DNA of 64,000 nucleotides from Clostridia bacterium. GTDB taxonomy: Bacteria > Bacillota > Clostridia > Christensenellales > Aristaeellaceae. The stretch covers positions 1 through 64,000 of the forward strand of contig JAUMVG010000008.1 in assembly GCA_030530315.1 (NCBI GenBank), given 5' to 3'. Shown here piece after piece: positions 24,894 to 32,742 of the stretch; the first letter of the stretch is position 1, and every line of letters begins with the position of its first letter. The position numbers and the translations under genes were made by a program. The notes below the pieces were generated by a model that was not told the DNA's origin, did no database searches, and saw nothing but the letters and a program-made list of their open reading frames with translations.

Positions 24894-25187
24894 ATGACGA
24901 CGAAACAGCGCGCGGCGCTTCGATCCATGTGCAACACGATGGAGCCGGTCCTGCATATCGGCAAGGACGGCATCAACGACAACCTCGTCAAGCAGTGCTG
25001 GGACGCCCTGGAGGCGCGGGAACTGATCAAGGTGACCGTGCAGAAGAACGCGCCCTACACCGCCCGCGAGGCCTGCGAGGCCCTCTGCGAGCGGGTGCAC
25101 GCCGAGCCGGTGCAGACCATTGGCAACCGATTCTGCATCTACCGCCAGGCGCGGGAGAACTCCAGAATTCGCCTGGAGGATTTGTAA
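24894..25187 (+). CDS. yhbY: YhbY family RNA-binding protein (CRM domain)
   Basis: A 97-residue single CRM-domain protein that associates with pre-50S ribosomal particles. It has the typical opening KQRAALRSMCNTMEPVLHIGKDGI, the ELIKVTV strand and the GNRFCIYR end. Its place directly after obg is a common arrangement in Bacillota and fits a joint role in ribosome assembly. ATG 24894 follows GGGAGGA. Confidence 0.93.
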   Translation: MTTKQRAALRSMCNTMEPVLHIGKDGINDNLVKQCWDALEARELIKVTVQKNAPYTAREACEALCERVHAEPVQTIGNRFCIYRQARENSRIRLEDL

Positions 25188-25212
25188 TTCTCTGATCGAA
25201 GCATATGGGGTG

Positions 25213-25362
25213 GAAGATCCTTCGCTGACGCTCAGGATGACGGGGATTTGACGTGCAGATGCTCTTCTGTGGATAACCGTGGAAGAAAGATCCTTCGCTG
25301 GCGCACAGGTTGACAATGTTTGCACAACAATGGTGTCATCCTGAGCGTCAGCGAAGGATCTT
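25213..25362. repeat. Cluster of dispersed CATCCTGAGC-type repeats
   Basis: Three copies of the short palindromic repeat: 25213-25240 (forward), 25287-25316 (forward, degenerate) and 25334-25362 (inverted). The core is TCATCCTGAGCGTCAGCGA on the inverted copy. The opposed copies can pair into a long hairpin in this 245-base gap between convergent genes. Nothing else is seen in 25188-25432. Confidence 0.7.
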
Positions 25363-25432
25363 TCGGTTTCAAATTGAGACTTGCATTGCGCCATCTGTAT
25401 ACTGTGCCGGTTCAGAACCGCACGGATCGCCG

Positions 25433-26155
25433 CTATCTGTCGAACAGCGTGCGCCGGAACCGCCGATGCCGCAAGGCTGCCGCCAGCTGGAGGAGCAGAG
25501 GCAGGGCGGCGAAAAGGTACATTGGATTGCCGTTCAGCCGGTATACCGCCAGCATCACGGCGGCGAGAAGCAGGTTGCGGGGCTGGATCGGCCGGGAGGC
25601 CGCAAAGGCGAACCAGCCTGCGAGCCGCCGCCGCAGGGGAACGGCGCGGGGCTCCGTGACGGGCGAGGCGCGCCTGCCCAGCAGCCGCAGCAGGAGACGG
25701 CTGTCGACGACGGCCACCTCCGGGTCGGCCAGCTGCCGGGCGTAGCAGGCGGCCCGGGGCTCGCAGGGGCAGGTGGCGGCGATGACCAGCCGCGCGGCGC
25801 CCCGGTTTGCCTTCCAAGCCGCGAGGACATCTCCGCTGGACAGCGAAGTCTCCGGGTGCTTCAGCGCTGGGAAGAGCGCAAAGACCTCGCCGGGATAGCG
25901 GGCTTCGATCAGCTCCCGCAGCACATCCGCCGCCTCGGCGTCTGGCAGGGCGGCGATTCTGAGCAGCTCCGTCCTGGCCGCTGTTCGGTTGAGGCCACGC
26001 CGGGGCCTGCCCAGCAGCCGGCGGATCAGCATGACGCAGGCAAAGGTCGCCGCGCAGGCCAGCGGAATGCTCCTCCAGGCGTTCAGGAAGAACGGGTACA
26101 GCGCGGCGGCGGCCAGGAGGGGCAGCGCCGCGCGGTCGATGCGCCTGCCAAGCAT
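25433..26155 (-). CDS. Membrane-anchored protein with Mrr-like domain
   Basis: A 240-residue protein. Two hydrophobic helices at about 14-48 and two near 185-225 flank a soluble middle part. That part (about 65-165: VLRELIEARYPGEVFALFP, KHPETSLSSGDVLAAWKANRG, LVIAATCPCEPRAACYARQL, EVAVVDSRLLLRLL) resembles the Mrr-type restriction-endonuclease-like fold. The usual Asp and QxK catalytic pattern is not clear, so it may be inactive. The start is ATG 26155 after GGGAGGGA; the long upstream open frame is not used. It lies 80 bases after the class A PBP gene and may be co-transcribed. Function unknown. Confidence 0.6.
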   Translation of the reverse strand: MLGRRIDRAALPLLAAAALYPFFLNAWRSIPLACAATFACVMLIRRLLGRPRRGLNRTAARTELLRIAALPDAEAADVLRELIEARYPGEVFALFPALKHPETSLSSGDVLAAWKANRGAARLVIAATCPCEPRAACYARQLADPEVAVVDSRLLLRLLGRRASPVTEPRAVPLRRRLAGWFAFAASRPIQPRNLLLAAVMLAVYRLNGNPMYLFAALPLLLQLAAALRHRRFRRTLFDR

Positions 26156-26235
26156 AGTAAATCCCTCCCTTCCGGTCATACAGAGCGTTGACCGTGGGGG
26201 AGGGATATATGCGTTTTGGGGCTGCTTTGCAGGGA

Positions 26236-28629
26236 CTATCTTCCCAGCGTGCAGCGTCCCAGGCTGGTGGAGGTCTCGTTGGTGGACGCGCCGGTGAAAT
26301 AGCGCGTCACGTCGTCCAGCGCCTTGGCATAGCGCAGCGGATGCCCCTCCGGGATGAAGATCATGCCGTAGACCCGGGTGTTGTGGCAGCTCGCGGCGGC
26401 CACCTGGTGGCTGTAGGCGCATATCGTCACCGCGCGGTGCATGTTGCAGTAGGCGGTGGGCTCCGTGCCGGCCAGGTAGTAGTCCGTGTTGGTGCCGTAG
26501 TTGTTCACGTCGTTGCGGCAGGCGGAGGTGGGCAGCATGCCGGACACCGCGCAGACCGTGCAGGCCGTCAGGTTGAAGTCCGCAGGGTTGCCGTTGATGA
26601 TGGCCCGGTCGGTGGTGCAGCCGGTGATGGCGTGCACCTGGGTCATGATCTCCGCCCACAGCGGCGCGGCGTAGCTGCCGCCGGTGGCGTCGGAGGTCAG
26701 GGGCTTGTAGTTGTCCGAGCCGATCCACACCGCGGCGGAATAGTAGCCGGTCATGCCGGCGAAGGTGACGCCGATGTTGTTGGTGTTGGTACCCGTCTTG
26801 CCGGCGACGGTGAGCCCGCCGAAGTTGGCTCGGGAGCCGGTGCCGTCGGGGCCGACGCAGCCCTTCAGCACGTCCACCAGCATGAAGGCGGTGGAGGGTT
26901 TGAAGGCCTGCCATGTCTCCTGGACCTCGTTCACGTCGATGTAGACGGTGCCGTCGGGGTTCAGGATCTGGGTGAAGGCGTAGGACTCCTGGTATACGCC
27001 GCGGTTGGCGATGGCGCCGAAACCGGTGGCCAGCTCGATCACGGAAAGGCCGGAGGAGCCCAGCGCCAGGCCGGAGCCGTTGGCCAGTATGTGGTCGGGA
27101 TCGACGCCCAGCTTGAGCAGGTAGGTGACGGCATTTTCAACCCCCACGTAATCCATCAGCACGTGGGCCGTGGAGGTGTTGTGGGACTGGTTGATGGCGT
27201 GGCGCATGGACTCGACGCCGCTGAAGCTGCCGCCGCCGAAGTTGTTGGGGTAGCCCACCTCGCTGACCCAGCCCTTGATGGGGATGGGCAGGTTCATGAC
27301 CGGCGTGCCGGGGGAATAGCCCATGTCAAAGGCGGGACCGTAGACCGCCAGGGGCTTGATGGAGGAGCCCACGGGCATGTCGTTCTGGTAGGCACGGTTC
27401 AGCTGCTTGCGCTGCACCGGCTCGTTCCTGCCGCCGACGATGGCCACCAGTTCGCCGGTGTGCCAGTCCATCACGGCGCAGGCGCACTGGGGCTGCACCA
27501 CGGTCAGGTACTCGCCGCCGCCCAGGGAGGCCTGGGTCGCGCTGTCGTTGGAATAGCGCATGGTGGGGTACTGGCTCCAGTTGGTGATGGACTGCTGTAC
27601 CGCCTGCTGGACCTCGGCGTTCAGGGAGGTGAACACCTTGTAGCCGCCGTTGCGCAGCTTGGTCTCCATCTGGCTGCGGTTGTAGGAGGTGTCCTCCAGA
27701 CCCTCGACGCGCAGCATCTTGGTGACGACGTCGTAGATGGAGTATTCCACGTAGTAGGCGTTGTCGTACATGTTGTCGCTGGCGGCGGTGGAGCTCTCCA
27801 CCACGTTCAGCGTCTCGCTGTGGGCCTGGTCGAATTCCTCCTGGGAGATCAGGCGCTGCTCCAGCATCAATTCGAGCACATAGTTCGTCTGCTCCTCGAT
27901 GACGTTAGGGGTGTGGCGCTTGTAGTAGTTCGCCCGGGGGTTGTAACGGTAGGGGTTGCGGATGATGCGTGCCAGCGCGGCGCACTCCCGCAGGCTCAGG
28001 TCGTTCAGGTCCTTGCCGAAGTAGTCCTGGGCGGCGATCTTGACGCCGTAGCTGGAGCCGCCCATGTAGATCACGTTCAGGTAGGCCTCCAGGATCTGCT
28101 CCTTGGTCAGGTTCTTTTCCAGCTCCAGGGCCAGATAGGCCTCCTGCATCTTGCGCTTGTAGTTCTGGTCGCTGTTCAGCAGCGTCAGCTTGACCAGCTG
28201 GCAGGTGATGGTGGACGCGCCCTGGGTGGCGCCGCCGAGCACATTGTTCACCAGCGCGCCGACGATGCGCTTCAGATCCACGCCGTGGTGCTCGTAAAAG
28301 CGGGAGTCCTCCACGGCGATGACGGCGTTGATCAGCTGCTGGGGTATGTCCTCGATTTCGACGTAGATGCGGTTCTCGGAGCCCTTGAACTCCATGATCA
28401 GGTTGCCGTTGTGGTCATAGATGAAGGAGGTCTGGGACTGCGCGCCGATCTGGGCCAGGTCAAGGTTCGGGGCCGTGTCCACCCAGCCCTTCGCGATGCC
28501 CGCCACCAGCCCGACGCCCGTCAGGCCGATCAGCAGCACGACGAAGAAGAGCATCTTCACCGTCATCAGGATGACGGCGAACAGAAAGTTCCGATCCGTC
28601 TCCCTGGGTTTGAATATGGCGTATTTCAA
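26236..28629 (-). CDS. Class A penicillin-binding protein (bifunctional)
   Basis: A peptidoglycan synthase of about 797 residues. A cytoplasmic N-terminus and one membrane helix (about 18-44) precede the GT51 glycosyltransferase domain (VEDSRFYEHHGVD with catalytic Glu; GASTITCQLVK). The transpeptidase domain has the SxxK motif in PVGSSIKPLAVY, the SxN motif in QSHNTS and KTGT in VAGKTGTN. The C-terminal tail is Cys-rich (CTVCAVSGMLPTSAC and further Cys). I chose TTG 28629, 8 bases after GGGAGG; a GTG at 28662 is open in frame but has no site. It corresponds to PBP1A/PonA-type enzymes. Confidence 0.94.
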   Translation of the reverse strand: MKYAIFKPRETDRNFLFAVILMTVKMLFFVVLLIGLTGVGLVAGIAKGWVDTAPNLDLAQIGAQSQTSFIYDHNGNLIMEFKGSENRIYVEIEDIPQQLINAVIAVEDSRFYEHHGVDLKRIVGALVNNVLGGATQGASTITCQLVKLTLLNSDQNYKRKMQEAYLALELEKNLTKEQILEAYLNVIYMGGSSYGVKIAAQDYFGKDLNDLSLRECAALARIIRNPYRYNPRANYYKRHTPNVIEEQTNYVLELMLEQRLISQEEFDQAHSETLNVVESSTAASDNMYDNAYYVEYSIYDVVTKMLRVEGLEDTSYNRSQMETKLRNGGYKVFTSLNAEVQQAVQQSITNWSQYPTMRYSNDSATQASLGGGEYLTVVQPQCACAVMDWHTGELVAIVGGRNEPVQRKQLNRAYQNDMPVGSSIKPLAVYGPAFDMGYSPGTPVMNLPIPIKGWVSEVGYPNNFGGGSFSGVESMRHAINQSHNTSTAHVLMDYVGVENAVTYLLKLGVDPDHILANGSGLALGSSGLSVIELATGFGAIANRGVYQESYAFTQILNPDGTVYIDVNEVQETWQAFKPSTAFMLVDVLKGCVGPDGTGSRANFGGLTVAGKTGTNTNNIGVTFAGMTGYYSAAVWIGSDNYKPLTSDATGGSYAAPLWAEIMTQVHAITGCTTDRAIINGNPADFNLTACTVCAVSGMLPTSACRNDVNNYGTNTDYYLAGTEPTAYCNMHRAVTICAYSHQVAAASCHNTRVYGMIFIPEGHPLRYAKALDDVTRYFTGASTNETSTSLGRCTLGR

Positions 28630-28823
28630 TTTATCTATCCTCCCGGCGGAGCGACCCGCCACATATCAAAAGTATAGTTGTCGGATATTAATCCATATCC
28701 ATTCTGTATTATAGCACATCATTGCGGGATTGGCACGTTTTTTTATTGTCAAATCGGTGAAGAAGAGAGGGATTGGGAATTAGGGATTAGGGAAAAGGGA
28801 AAAGAAATAGCTGGTTGGTATCA

Positions 28824-28902
28824 AAAGAACAGGGGCGTCGGGGCGCATGCCGCTGGGAGGAGACCTCCGGGTATGGCACGCGCTGCGACGCCCCTGTTCT
28901 TT
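28824..28902. repeat. Long perfect inverted repeat downstream of small membrane gene
   Basis: AAAGAACAGGGGCGTCG (28824-28840) and its exact complement (28886-28902) form a 17-bp stem. A second inner pairing, GGAGG with CCTCC, lies in the 45-base loop. It may end transcription of the minus-strand gene at 28919-29188, or be a short palindromic element. The neighbouring 28765-28800 is an A/G-rich run of GGGAATTAGGGATTAGGG units like one near 39150-39175. Confidence 0.6.
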
Positions 28903-28918
28903 GGCGCTTTGCGCTGGA

Positions 28919-29188
28919 TCAGCCCCTGCGCTTGAGGAACTTCTGGATCTTGGACAGCTTGTTGTAGTTCAGGCCATGCATCACGAGGCTCACGCCGACC
29001 AGCAGGCCGATGAAGGTAAAGACACCCACAACCACGATGGTGATGGTCATGTTGGGAACGTTCTGGACCAGGGTGGCCAGCAGGCTTCCGGCGACCTTCG
29101 CGTCCAGGATCTTGTTGCTGATGAACGCGCCTGCGGCGGTGAAGGTGAAGAAGGTGATTATGCCCAAAAGAATGCTGATGGTGCCCAT
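28919..29188 (-). CDS. Small two-helix membrane protein
   Basis: An 89-residue protein of unknown function with two membrane segments (about 2-28 and 48-72) and a basic C-terminal end (KLSKIQKFLKRRG). It has a consensus promoter (29230-29258) and an AGGAG box before ATG 29188, so it is very likely expressed. No family was recognised. Confidence 0.75.
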   Translation of the reverse strand: MGTISILLGIITFFTFTAAGAFISNKILDAKVAGSLLATLVQNVPNMTITIVVVGVFTFIGLLVGVSLVMHGLNYNKLSKIQKFLKRRG

Positions 29189-29229
29189 GATGATTCTCCT
29201 AACGTGTATATTTGTAATCGTGTACGCCC

Positions 29230-29258
29230 ATTATACCGATTGGCGGAAGGAGCGTCAA
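29230..29258 (-). promoter_or_regulatory. Promoter of small membrane protein gene
   Basis: On the minus strand, TTGACG (29253-29258) and TATAAT (29230-29235) with an exact 17-base spacer, about 40 bases before the start codon. Confidence 0.8.
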
Positions 29259-29333
29259 GGGAAGATACACAAATGTCGAAATATCGCGCGAATCGCGGGG
29301 AAATGCAGGGGACATGCCCTTATTGAGCAAAAC

Positions 29334-29361
29334 AGAAGATCCTTCGCTGCGCTCAGGATGA
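29334..29361. repeat. Dispersed CATCCTGAGC-type repeat
   Basis: A single copy (AGAAGATCCTTCGCTGCGCT then CAGGATGA) of the family also seen at 12778-12846 and 25213-25362. Confidence 0.7.
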
Positions 29362-29393
29362 CCCTGGCATGCAGATCTGTCCGAGCGGACCGG

Positions 29394-29428
29394 CAAGAGA
29401 AGGGAGGCTCCCGATAAGGAAGCCCCCC
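29394..29428 (-). terminator. Terminator of nfnAB operon
   Basis: On the minus strand, GGGGGGCTTCC pairs with GGGAGCCTCCC (11 bp, two wobbles, 5-base loop), then TTCTCTT. It starts 24 bases after the nfnB stop. Confidence 0.65.
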
Positions 29429-29451
29429 AATGACACTGTGCAGAGCGCCGA

Positions 29452-30879
29452 TCAGGCGTTCTTGCCCTTGATATACTCGTCGATGGCCGCCGCGGCATTC
29501 TTGCCAGCGCCCATGGCCAGGATGACGGTGGCTGCGCCGGTGACGGCGTCGCCGCCGGCGTAGACGCCCTCACGGCTGGTCAGGCCGTCCTCACCCTGGG
29601 TGACGATGCAGCCATGCTTGTTGGCCTCGAGGCCGGGGGTGGTGGAGCGGATCAGCGGGTTGGGGGACGTGCCGATGGCCATGATCATGGTGTCGATGTC
29701 CAGCACGAACTCGCTGCCTTCCTTCACGATGGGGCGGCGGCGTCCAGAGGCATCCGGCTCGCCCAGCTCCATCTCTACGCACTTCATGCCGCAGACCTCG
29801 CCGTTGCGGGGATCGCGGGGATCGTCGGGATTGTTGAAGCCCAGCACCTCCACGGGGTTGGTGAGGGTCTTGAAGATGATGCCCTCCTCCTGGGCGTGCT
29901 CGACTTCCTCGGCACGGGCGGGCAGCTCGGTCATGGAGCGGCGATAGACGATGTAGACCTCGTCCGCGCCCAGGCGCTTGGCGCAGCGCGCGGCGTCCAT
30001 GGCCACGTTGCCGCCGCCCACGACGGCAACCTTCTTGCCGTGGCGGATGGGGGTCTTGCTGCCGTCGCGGTAGGCCTTCATCAGGTTGATGCGGGTCAGG
30101 AACTCATTGGCGGAATACACGCCCTTGAGGGACTCGCCGGGGATGTTCATGAAACGGGGCAGGCCCGCGCCGGAGCCGATGAACACGGCCTCGTTGCCCA
30201 TCTCGAACAGCTCGTCGATGGTCAGCACCTTGCCGATGACCATGTCGGTCTCGATGTCCACGCCCATGGCTTTCAGGTTGTCCACTTCCTTGTTCACGAT
30301 GGCCTTGGGCAGACGGAACTCCGGAATGCCGTAGGACAGGACGCCGCCGGCGACGTGCAGCGCCTCGTACACGGTGACCTTGTAGCCCATGCGGGCCAGG
30401 TCGCCCGCGCAGGTCAGGCCCGCGGGGCCGGCGCCGATGATGGCGACCTTGTGGCCGTTGGAGGCGGGAACGGCGGGCTTTTCGGTGGCGTGCTCGCGGT
30501 GCCAGTCGGCCACGAAGCGCTCCAGGCGGCCGATGCCCACGGGCTCGCCCTTCACGCCGCGCACGCACTTGGATTCGCACTGGGTCTCCTGGGGACACAC
30601 GCGGCCGCAGACGGCGGGCAGGCTGGAGGAGCGGTTGATGACCTCGAACGCGCCCTCGATGTCCTCGTTGGCCAGCTTGGCGATGAATTCGGGAATGTCG
30701 ATCTGCACGGGGCACTTGCTGACGCAGGGCTTGTTCTTGCAGTGCAGGCAGCGGCGGGCCTCGTTGATGGCCATTTCATAGGTATAGCCGGTGGCGACCT
30801 CCTCGAACACCTTGTTGCGGTAGTTCGGGTCCAGGGAGGGCATGGGGCACTTGGTCATAGACATATTTCTTTCAGCCAT
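29452..30879 (-). CDS. nfnB: NfnB: NADPH-binding subunit of bifurcating ferredoxin:NADP oxidoreductase
   Basis: A 475-residue iron-sulfur flavoprotein, homologous to the glutamate synthase small subunit. It has N-terminal 4Fe-4S cysteines (CLHCKNKPCVSKCPV, CGRVCPQETQCESKC), an FAD site GAGPAGL near 150 and an NADP site VVGGGNVAMDAAR near 285. With NfnA encoded directly upstream, it forms the NfnAB complex, which couples NADH and reduced ferredoxin to NADPH formation by flavin-based bifurcation in anaerobes. ATG 30879 is two bases after the nfnA stop, and the AAGGAGG box lies inside nfnA's last codons. Read alone it could be called GltD/GltA; the neighbour decides for Nfn. Confidence 0.92.
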   Translation of the reverse strand: MAERNMSMTKCPMPSLDPNYRNKVFEEVATGYTYEMAINEARRCLHCKNKPCVSKCPVQIDIPEFIAKLANEDIEGAFEVINRSSSLPAVCGRVCPQETQCESKCVRGVKGEPVGIGRLERFVADWHREHATEKPAVPASNGHKVAIIGAGPAGLTCAGDLARMGYKVTVYEALHVAGGVLSYGIPEFRLPKAIVNKEVDNLKAMGVDIETDMVIGKVLTIDELFEMGNEAVFIGSGAGLPRFMNIPGESLKGVYSANEFLTRINLMKAYRDGSKTPIRHGKKVAVVGGGNVAMDAARCAKRLGADEVYIVYRRSMTELPARAEEVEHAQEEGIIFKTLTNPVEVLGFNNPDDPRDPRNGEVCGMKCVEMELGEPDASGRRRPIVKEGSEFVLDIDTMIMAIGTSPNPLIRSTTPGLEANKHGCIVTQGEDGLTSREGVYAGGDAVTGAATVILAMGAGKNAAAAIDEYIKGKNA

Positions 30880-30880
30880 T

Positions 30881-31723
30881 TTACTTGACCTCCTTGTTGA
30901 GCAGGTTGCAGAACTCATCCCGCTTGTGCTGCTCGAAATCGCGGTACATCGCGCCGCGCTTCATGGCCTCGTCGAAGTCCACCAGATGGCCGTCGAAGTC
31001 CGGGCCGTCCACGCAGGCGAACTTGGTCTCGCCGCCCACGGTCAGGCGACAGCCGCCGCACATGCCGGTGCCGTCGATCATGATGGGGTTCATGGAGATG
31101 ACCGTCTTGATGTCATACTTCTTGGTGAGCATGCAGACGAACTTCATCATGATGACCGGGCCGATGGCGATGACTTCGTCATACTCGTTGCCGGCCTTGA
31201 TGAGCTCCTCCAGAGCGTTGGTGACCAGGCCCTTGGTGCCGTAGGTTCCGTCGTCGGTCATCATGCAGACCTTGCTGGAGCAGGCGTTGAACTCGTCCTC
31301 CAGGATGACCAGGTCCTTGGTGCGGAAGCCCACGATGGAGTGGACCTCGCAGCCGTTGGCGTGCAGCGCCTGGGCCACGGGCAGGGCGATGGCGCAGCCC
31401 ACGCCGCCGCCGACCACGGCGACCTTCTTGAAGCCCTCGACCTCGGAGGCCTTGCCCAGGGGACCGACGAAATCGGGCAGATAGTCGCCCTCGTTCAGGG
31501 TGTTCAGTTCCATGGTGGTGCCGCCGACGATCTGGAAGATGATGTCGACGGTGCCCGCCTCGCGGTCATAGCCGGCGATGGTCAGCGGGATGCGCTCGCC
31601 GTCCTCGCTGGCGCGCAGGATGATAAACTGGCCGGCCTTAGCCTTGCGGGCAACCAGCGGGGCCTCGATGACCATCTTGGTGACGGTCGGATTCAGAGGC
31701 TGCTTTTTGACGATTTTGAACAT
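30881..31723 (-). CDS. nfnA: NfnA: NADH-binding subunit of bifurcating ferredoxin:NADP oxidoreductase
   Basis: A 280-residue FAD/2Fe-2S protein of the dihydroorotate dehydrogenase electron-transfer (PyrK) and sulfide dehydrogenase subunit group. Features are the FAD-binding start (IPLTIAGYD), the nucleotide site VAVVGGGVGCAIALPVAQAL near 115, and the 2Fe-2S loop GTGMCGGCRLTV..FACVDGP near 220-245. It pairs with NfnB downstream. ATG 31723 follows GAGGG; an upstream in-frame start is possible but lacks a site. The promoter is at 31788-31816. Confidence 0.92.
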   Translation of the reverse strand: MFKIVKKQPLNPTVTKMVIEAPLVARKAKAGQFIILRASEDGERIPLTIAGYDREAGTVDIIFQIVGGTTMELNTLNEGDYLPDFVGPLGKASEVEGFKKVAVVGGGVGCAIALPVAQALHANGCEVHSIVGFRTKDLVILEDEFNACSSKVCMMTDDGTYGTKGLVTNALEELIKAGNEYDEVIAIGPVIMMKFVCMLTKKYDIKTVISMNPIMIDGTGMCGGCRLTVGGETKFACVDGPDFDGHLVDFDEAMKRGAMYRDFEQHKRDEFCNLLNKEVK

Positions 31724-31787
31724 GTTTTCCCTCTTTTCTGACTGAAGTCCAATGGATAAGAGCATATCTATCCACTATCACTTGAGT

Positions 31788-31816
31788 ATCATAGCATAAC
31801 GGTTCCCGAAAATCAA
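31788..31816 (-). promoter_or_regulatory. Promoter of nfnAB
   Basis: On the minus strand, TTGATT (31811-31816) and TATGAT (31788-31793) are 17 bases apart, 65 bases before the nfnA start. Confidence 0.65.
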
Positions 31817-31863
31817 CAGGGCGTGGCGCCATTTTATATTGAGTTTTGGGGCATGCGGCGGGC

Positions 31864-32415
31864 TCAGACGCCGTTCAGGAAGCGGGCCAGCCGCCGGGCG
31901 GCGTCCAGCGCGGCAAAGTCGCGGGCTGCGGGCAGCCGGTCGGTGTTGAGGCTCATGACGGGCTCCGCTATAGGCGCGCAGTTCATCGCCCGCAGCAGCA
32001 GGCGCGATTGTTTGACGGCAAGCTCCGCCGATCCGTTCCCGCCCCCGACCAGGAGCGTGCCGCCCCGGCGCGCCTTGTTCGAAAAGCCCGCCTCGCCCCG
32101 GGAACGGGCGTAGAAGCCCGGCTGCAAGCGGCTGAGCACGTCCAGCGTCCTTCCCGTGAGGGAGGAGAAATAGACCGGCGAGGCGATGACGATGGCGTCC
32201 GCCTCCAGGATGCGGGCATAGACGGCCTGCATCTCATCGAGGATCGCGCAGGCGAAGGCGTCTTTGCAGGCGCGGCAGTCGACGCAGGGGCGGATGTTCG
32301 CGCGATAGCAGTTTATGATGTCAACCCGCCCCTCCAGCGCTTCCGTCAGCGCGGCGATCAGCGCAGAAGTGTCTCCGTTCGGGCGGGGGGAGCCGTTGAA
32401 GATGAGCGTGTTCAT
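31864..32415 (-). CDS. Flavodoxin-like NAD(P)H-dependent FMN reductase family protein
   Basis: A 183-residue flavoprotein of the NADPH-dependent FMN reductase (iron-sulfur flavoprotein-like) group. It starts with the FMN loop FNGSPRPNGDTSALI and continues with the Cys cluster CVDCRACKDAFAC (about 43-55) and ASPVYFSSLTGR, a second FMN contact. Such proteins reduce quinones, metals or nitro compounds, or serve in oxidative defence. ATG 32415 follows CGAGGTG. Monocistronic, behind the nfnAB promoter region and divergent from folT. Confidence 0.85.
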   Translation of the reverse strand: MNTLIFNGSPRPNGDTSALIAALTEALEGRVDIINCYRANIRPCVDCRACKDAFACAILDEMQAVYARILEADAIVIASPVYFSSLTGRTLDVLSRLQPGFYARSRGEAGFSNKARRGGTLLVGGGNGSAELAVKQSRLLLRAMNCAPIAEPVMSLNTDRLPAARDFAALDAARRLARFLNGV

Positions 32416-32539
32416 GGTTTTACACCTCGACTTGAAAGCCCTGGGAGCGGGCGGAATGGTCAGAATGGACAAAAGACCGGGACAAAATGCCGACTTTGTG
32501 CATGGGCTTGTGAAGTTTGCCCTTCCGTATAATTTGATA

Positions 32540-32568
32540 TTGTGTTTTTCGCGATTATGTACTATAAT
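32540..32568 (+). promoter_or_regulatory. Promoter of folT transcript
   Basis: TTGTGT (32540-32545) and a perfect TATAAT (32563-32568), 17-base spacer. The transcript would start about where the THF riboswitch begins. Confidence 0.7.
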
Positions 32569-32575
32569 AATCGCG

Positions 32576-32672
32576 ACAGAGTAGGGTTTCCTTCGTCAAG
32601 TGCCGCCAAAATGGGGAGTTGTCTGGCGGACGAAAGCGAATTCGCTGCGGTTGGAAGCCCGCACCCGCTGAC
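32576..32672 (+). promoter_or_regulatory. Tetrahydrofolate (THF) riboswitch
   Basis: The leader carries the THF-I aptamer pattern. AGAGTAG is followed by helix P2 (GGTTTCC with GGAAGCC), the conserved CGTCAAGTG, P3 (CCGCC with GGCGG) around ATGGGGAGTTGTCT, then ACGAAAGCGA and hairpin AGCGAATTCGCT, and the GCGGTTGGAAGCCCGCACCCGC end. The downstream gene is a folate transporter, the usual target. Downstream, AACCTCTTTT (32696-32705) can pair with the folT ribosome binding site GAAAGGAGGTT (32727-32737), so control is probably translational. Recognised by eye; a covariance search would confirm it. Confidence 0.88.
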
Positions 32673-32742
32673 TCACATAAGGAGAGACTCATAACAACCT
32701 CTTTTTATGCAGCAAGTGTTTGCTCTGAAAGGAGGTTTTTTC

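Noticed and set aside
26188..28677. 829-codon plus-strand frame opposite the penicillin-binding protein
   Set aside because: Biased Val/Gly/His composition and no ribosome binding site; the minus strand encodes a complete class A PBP with all motifs.
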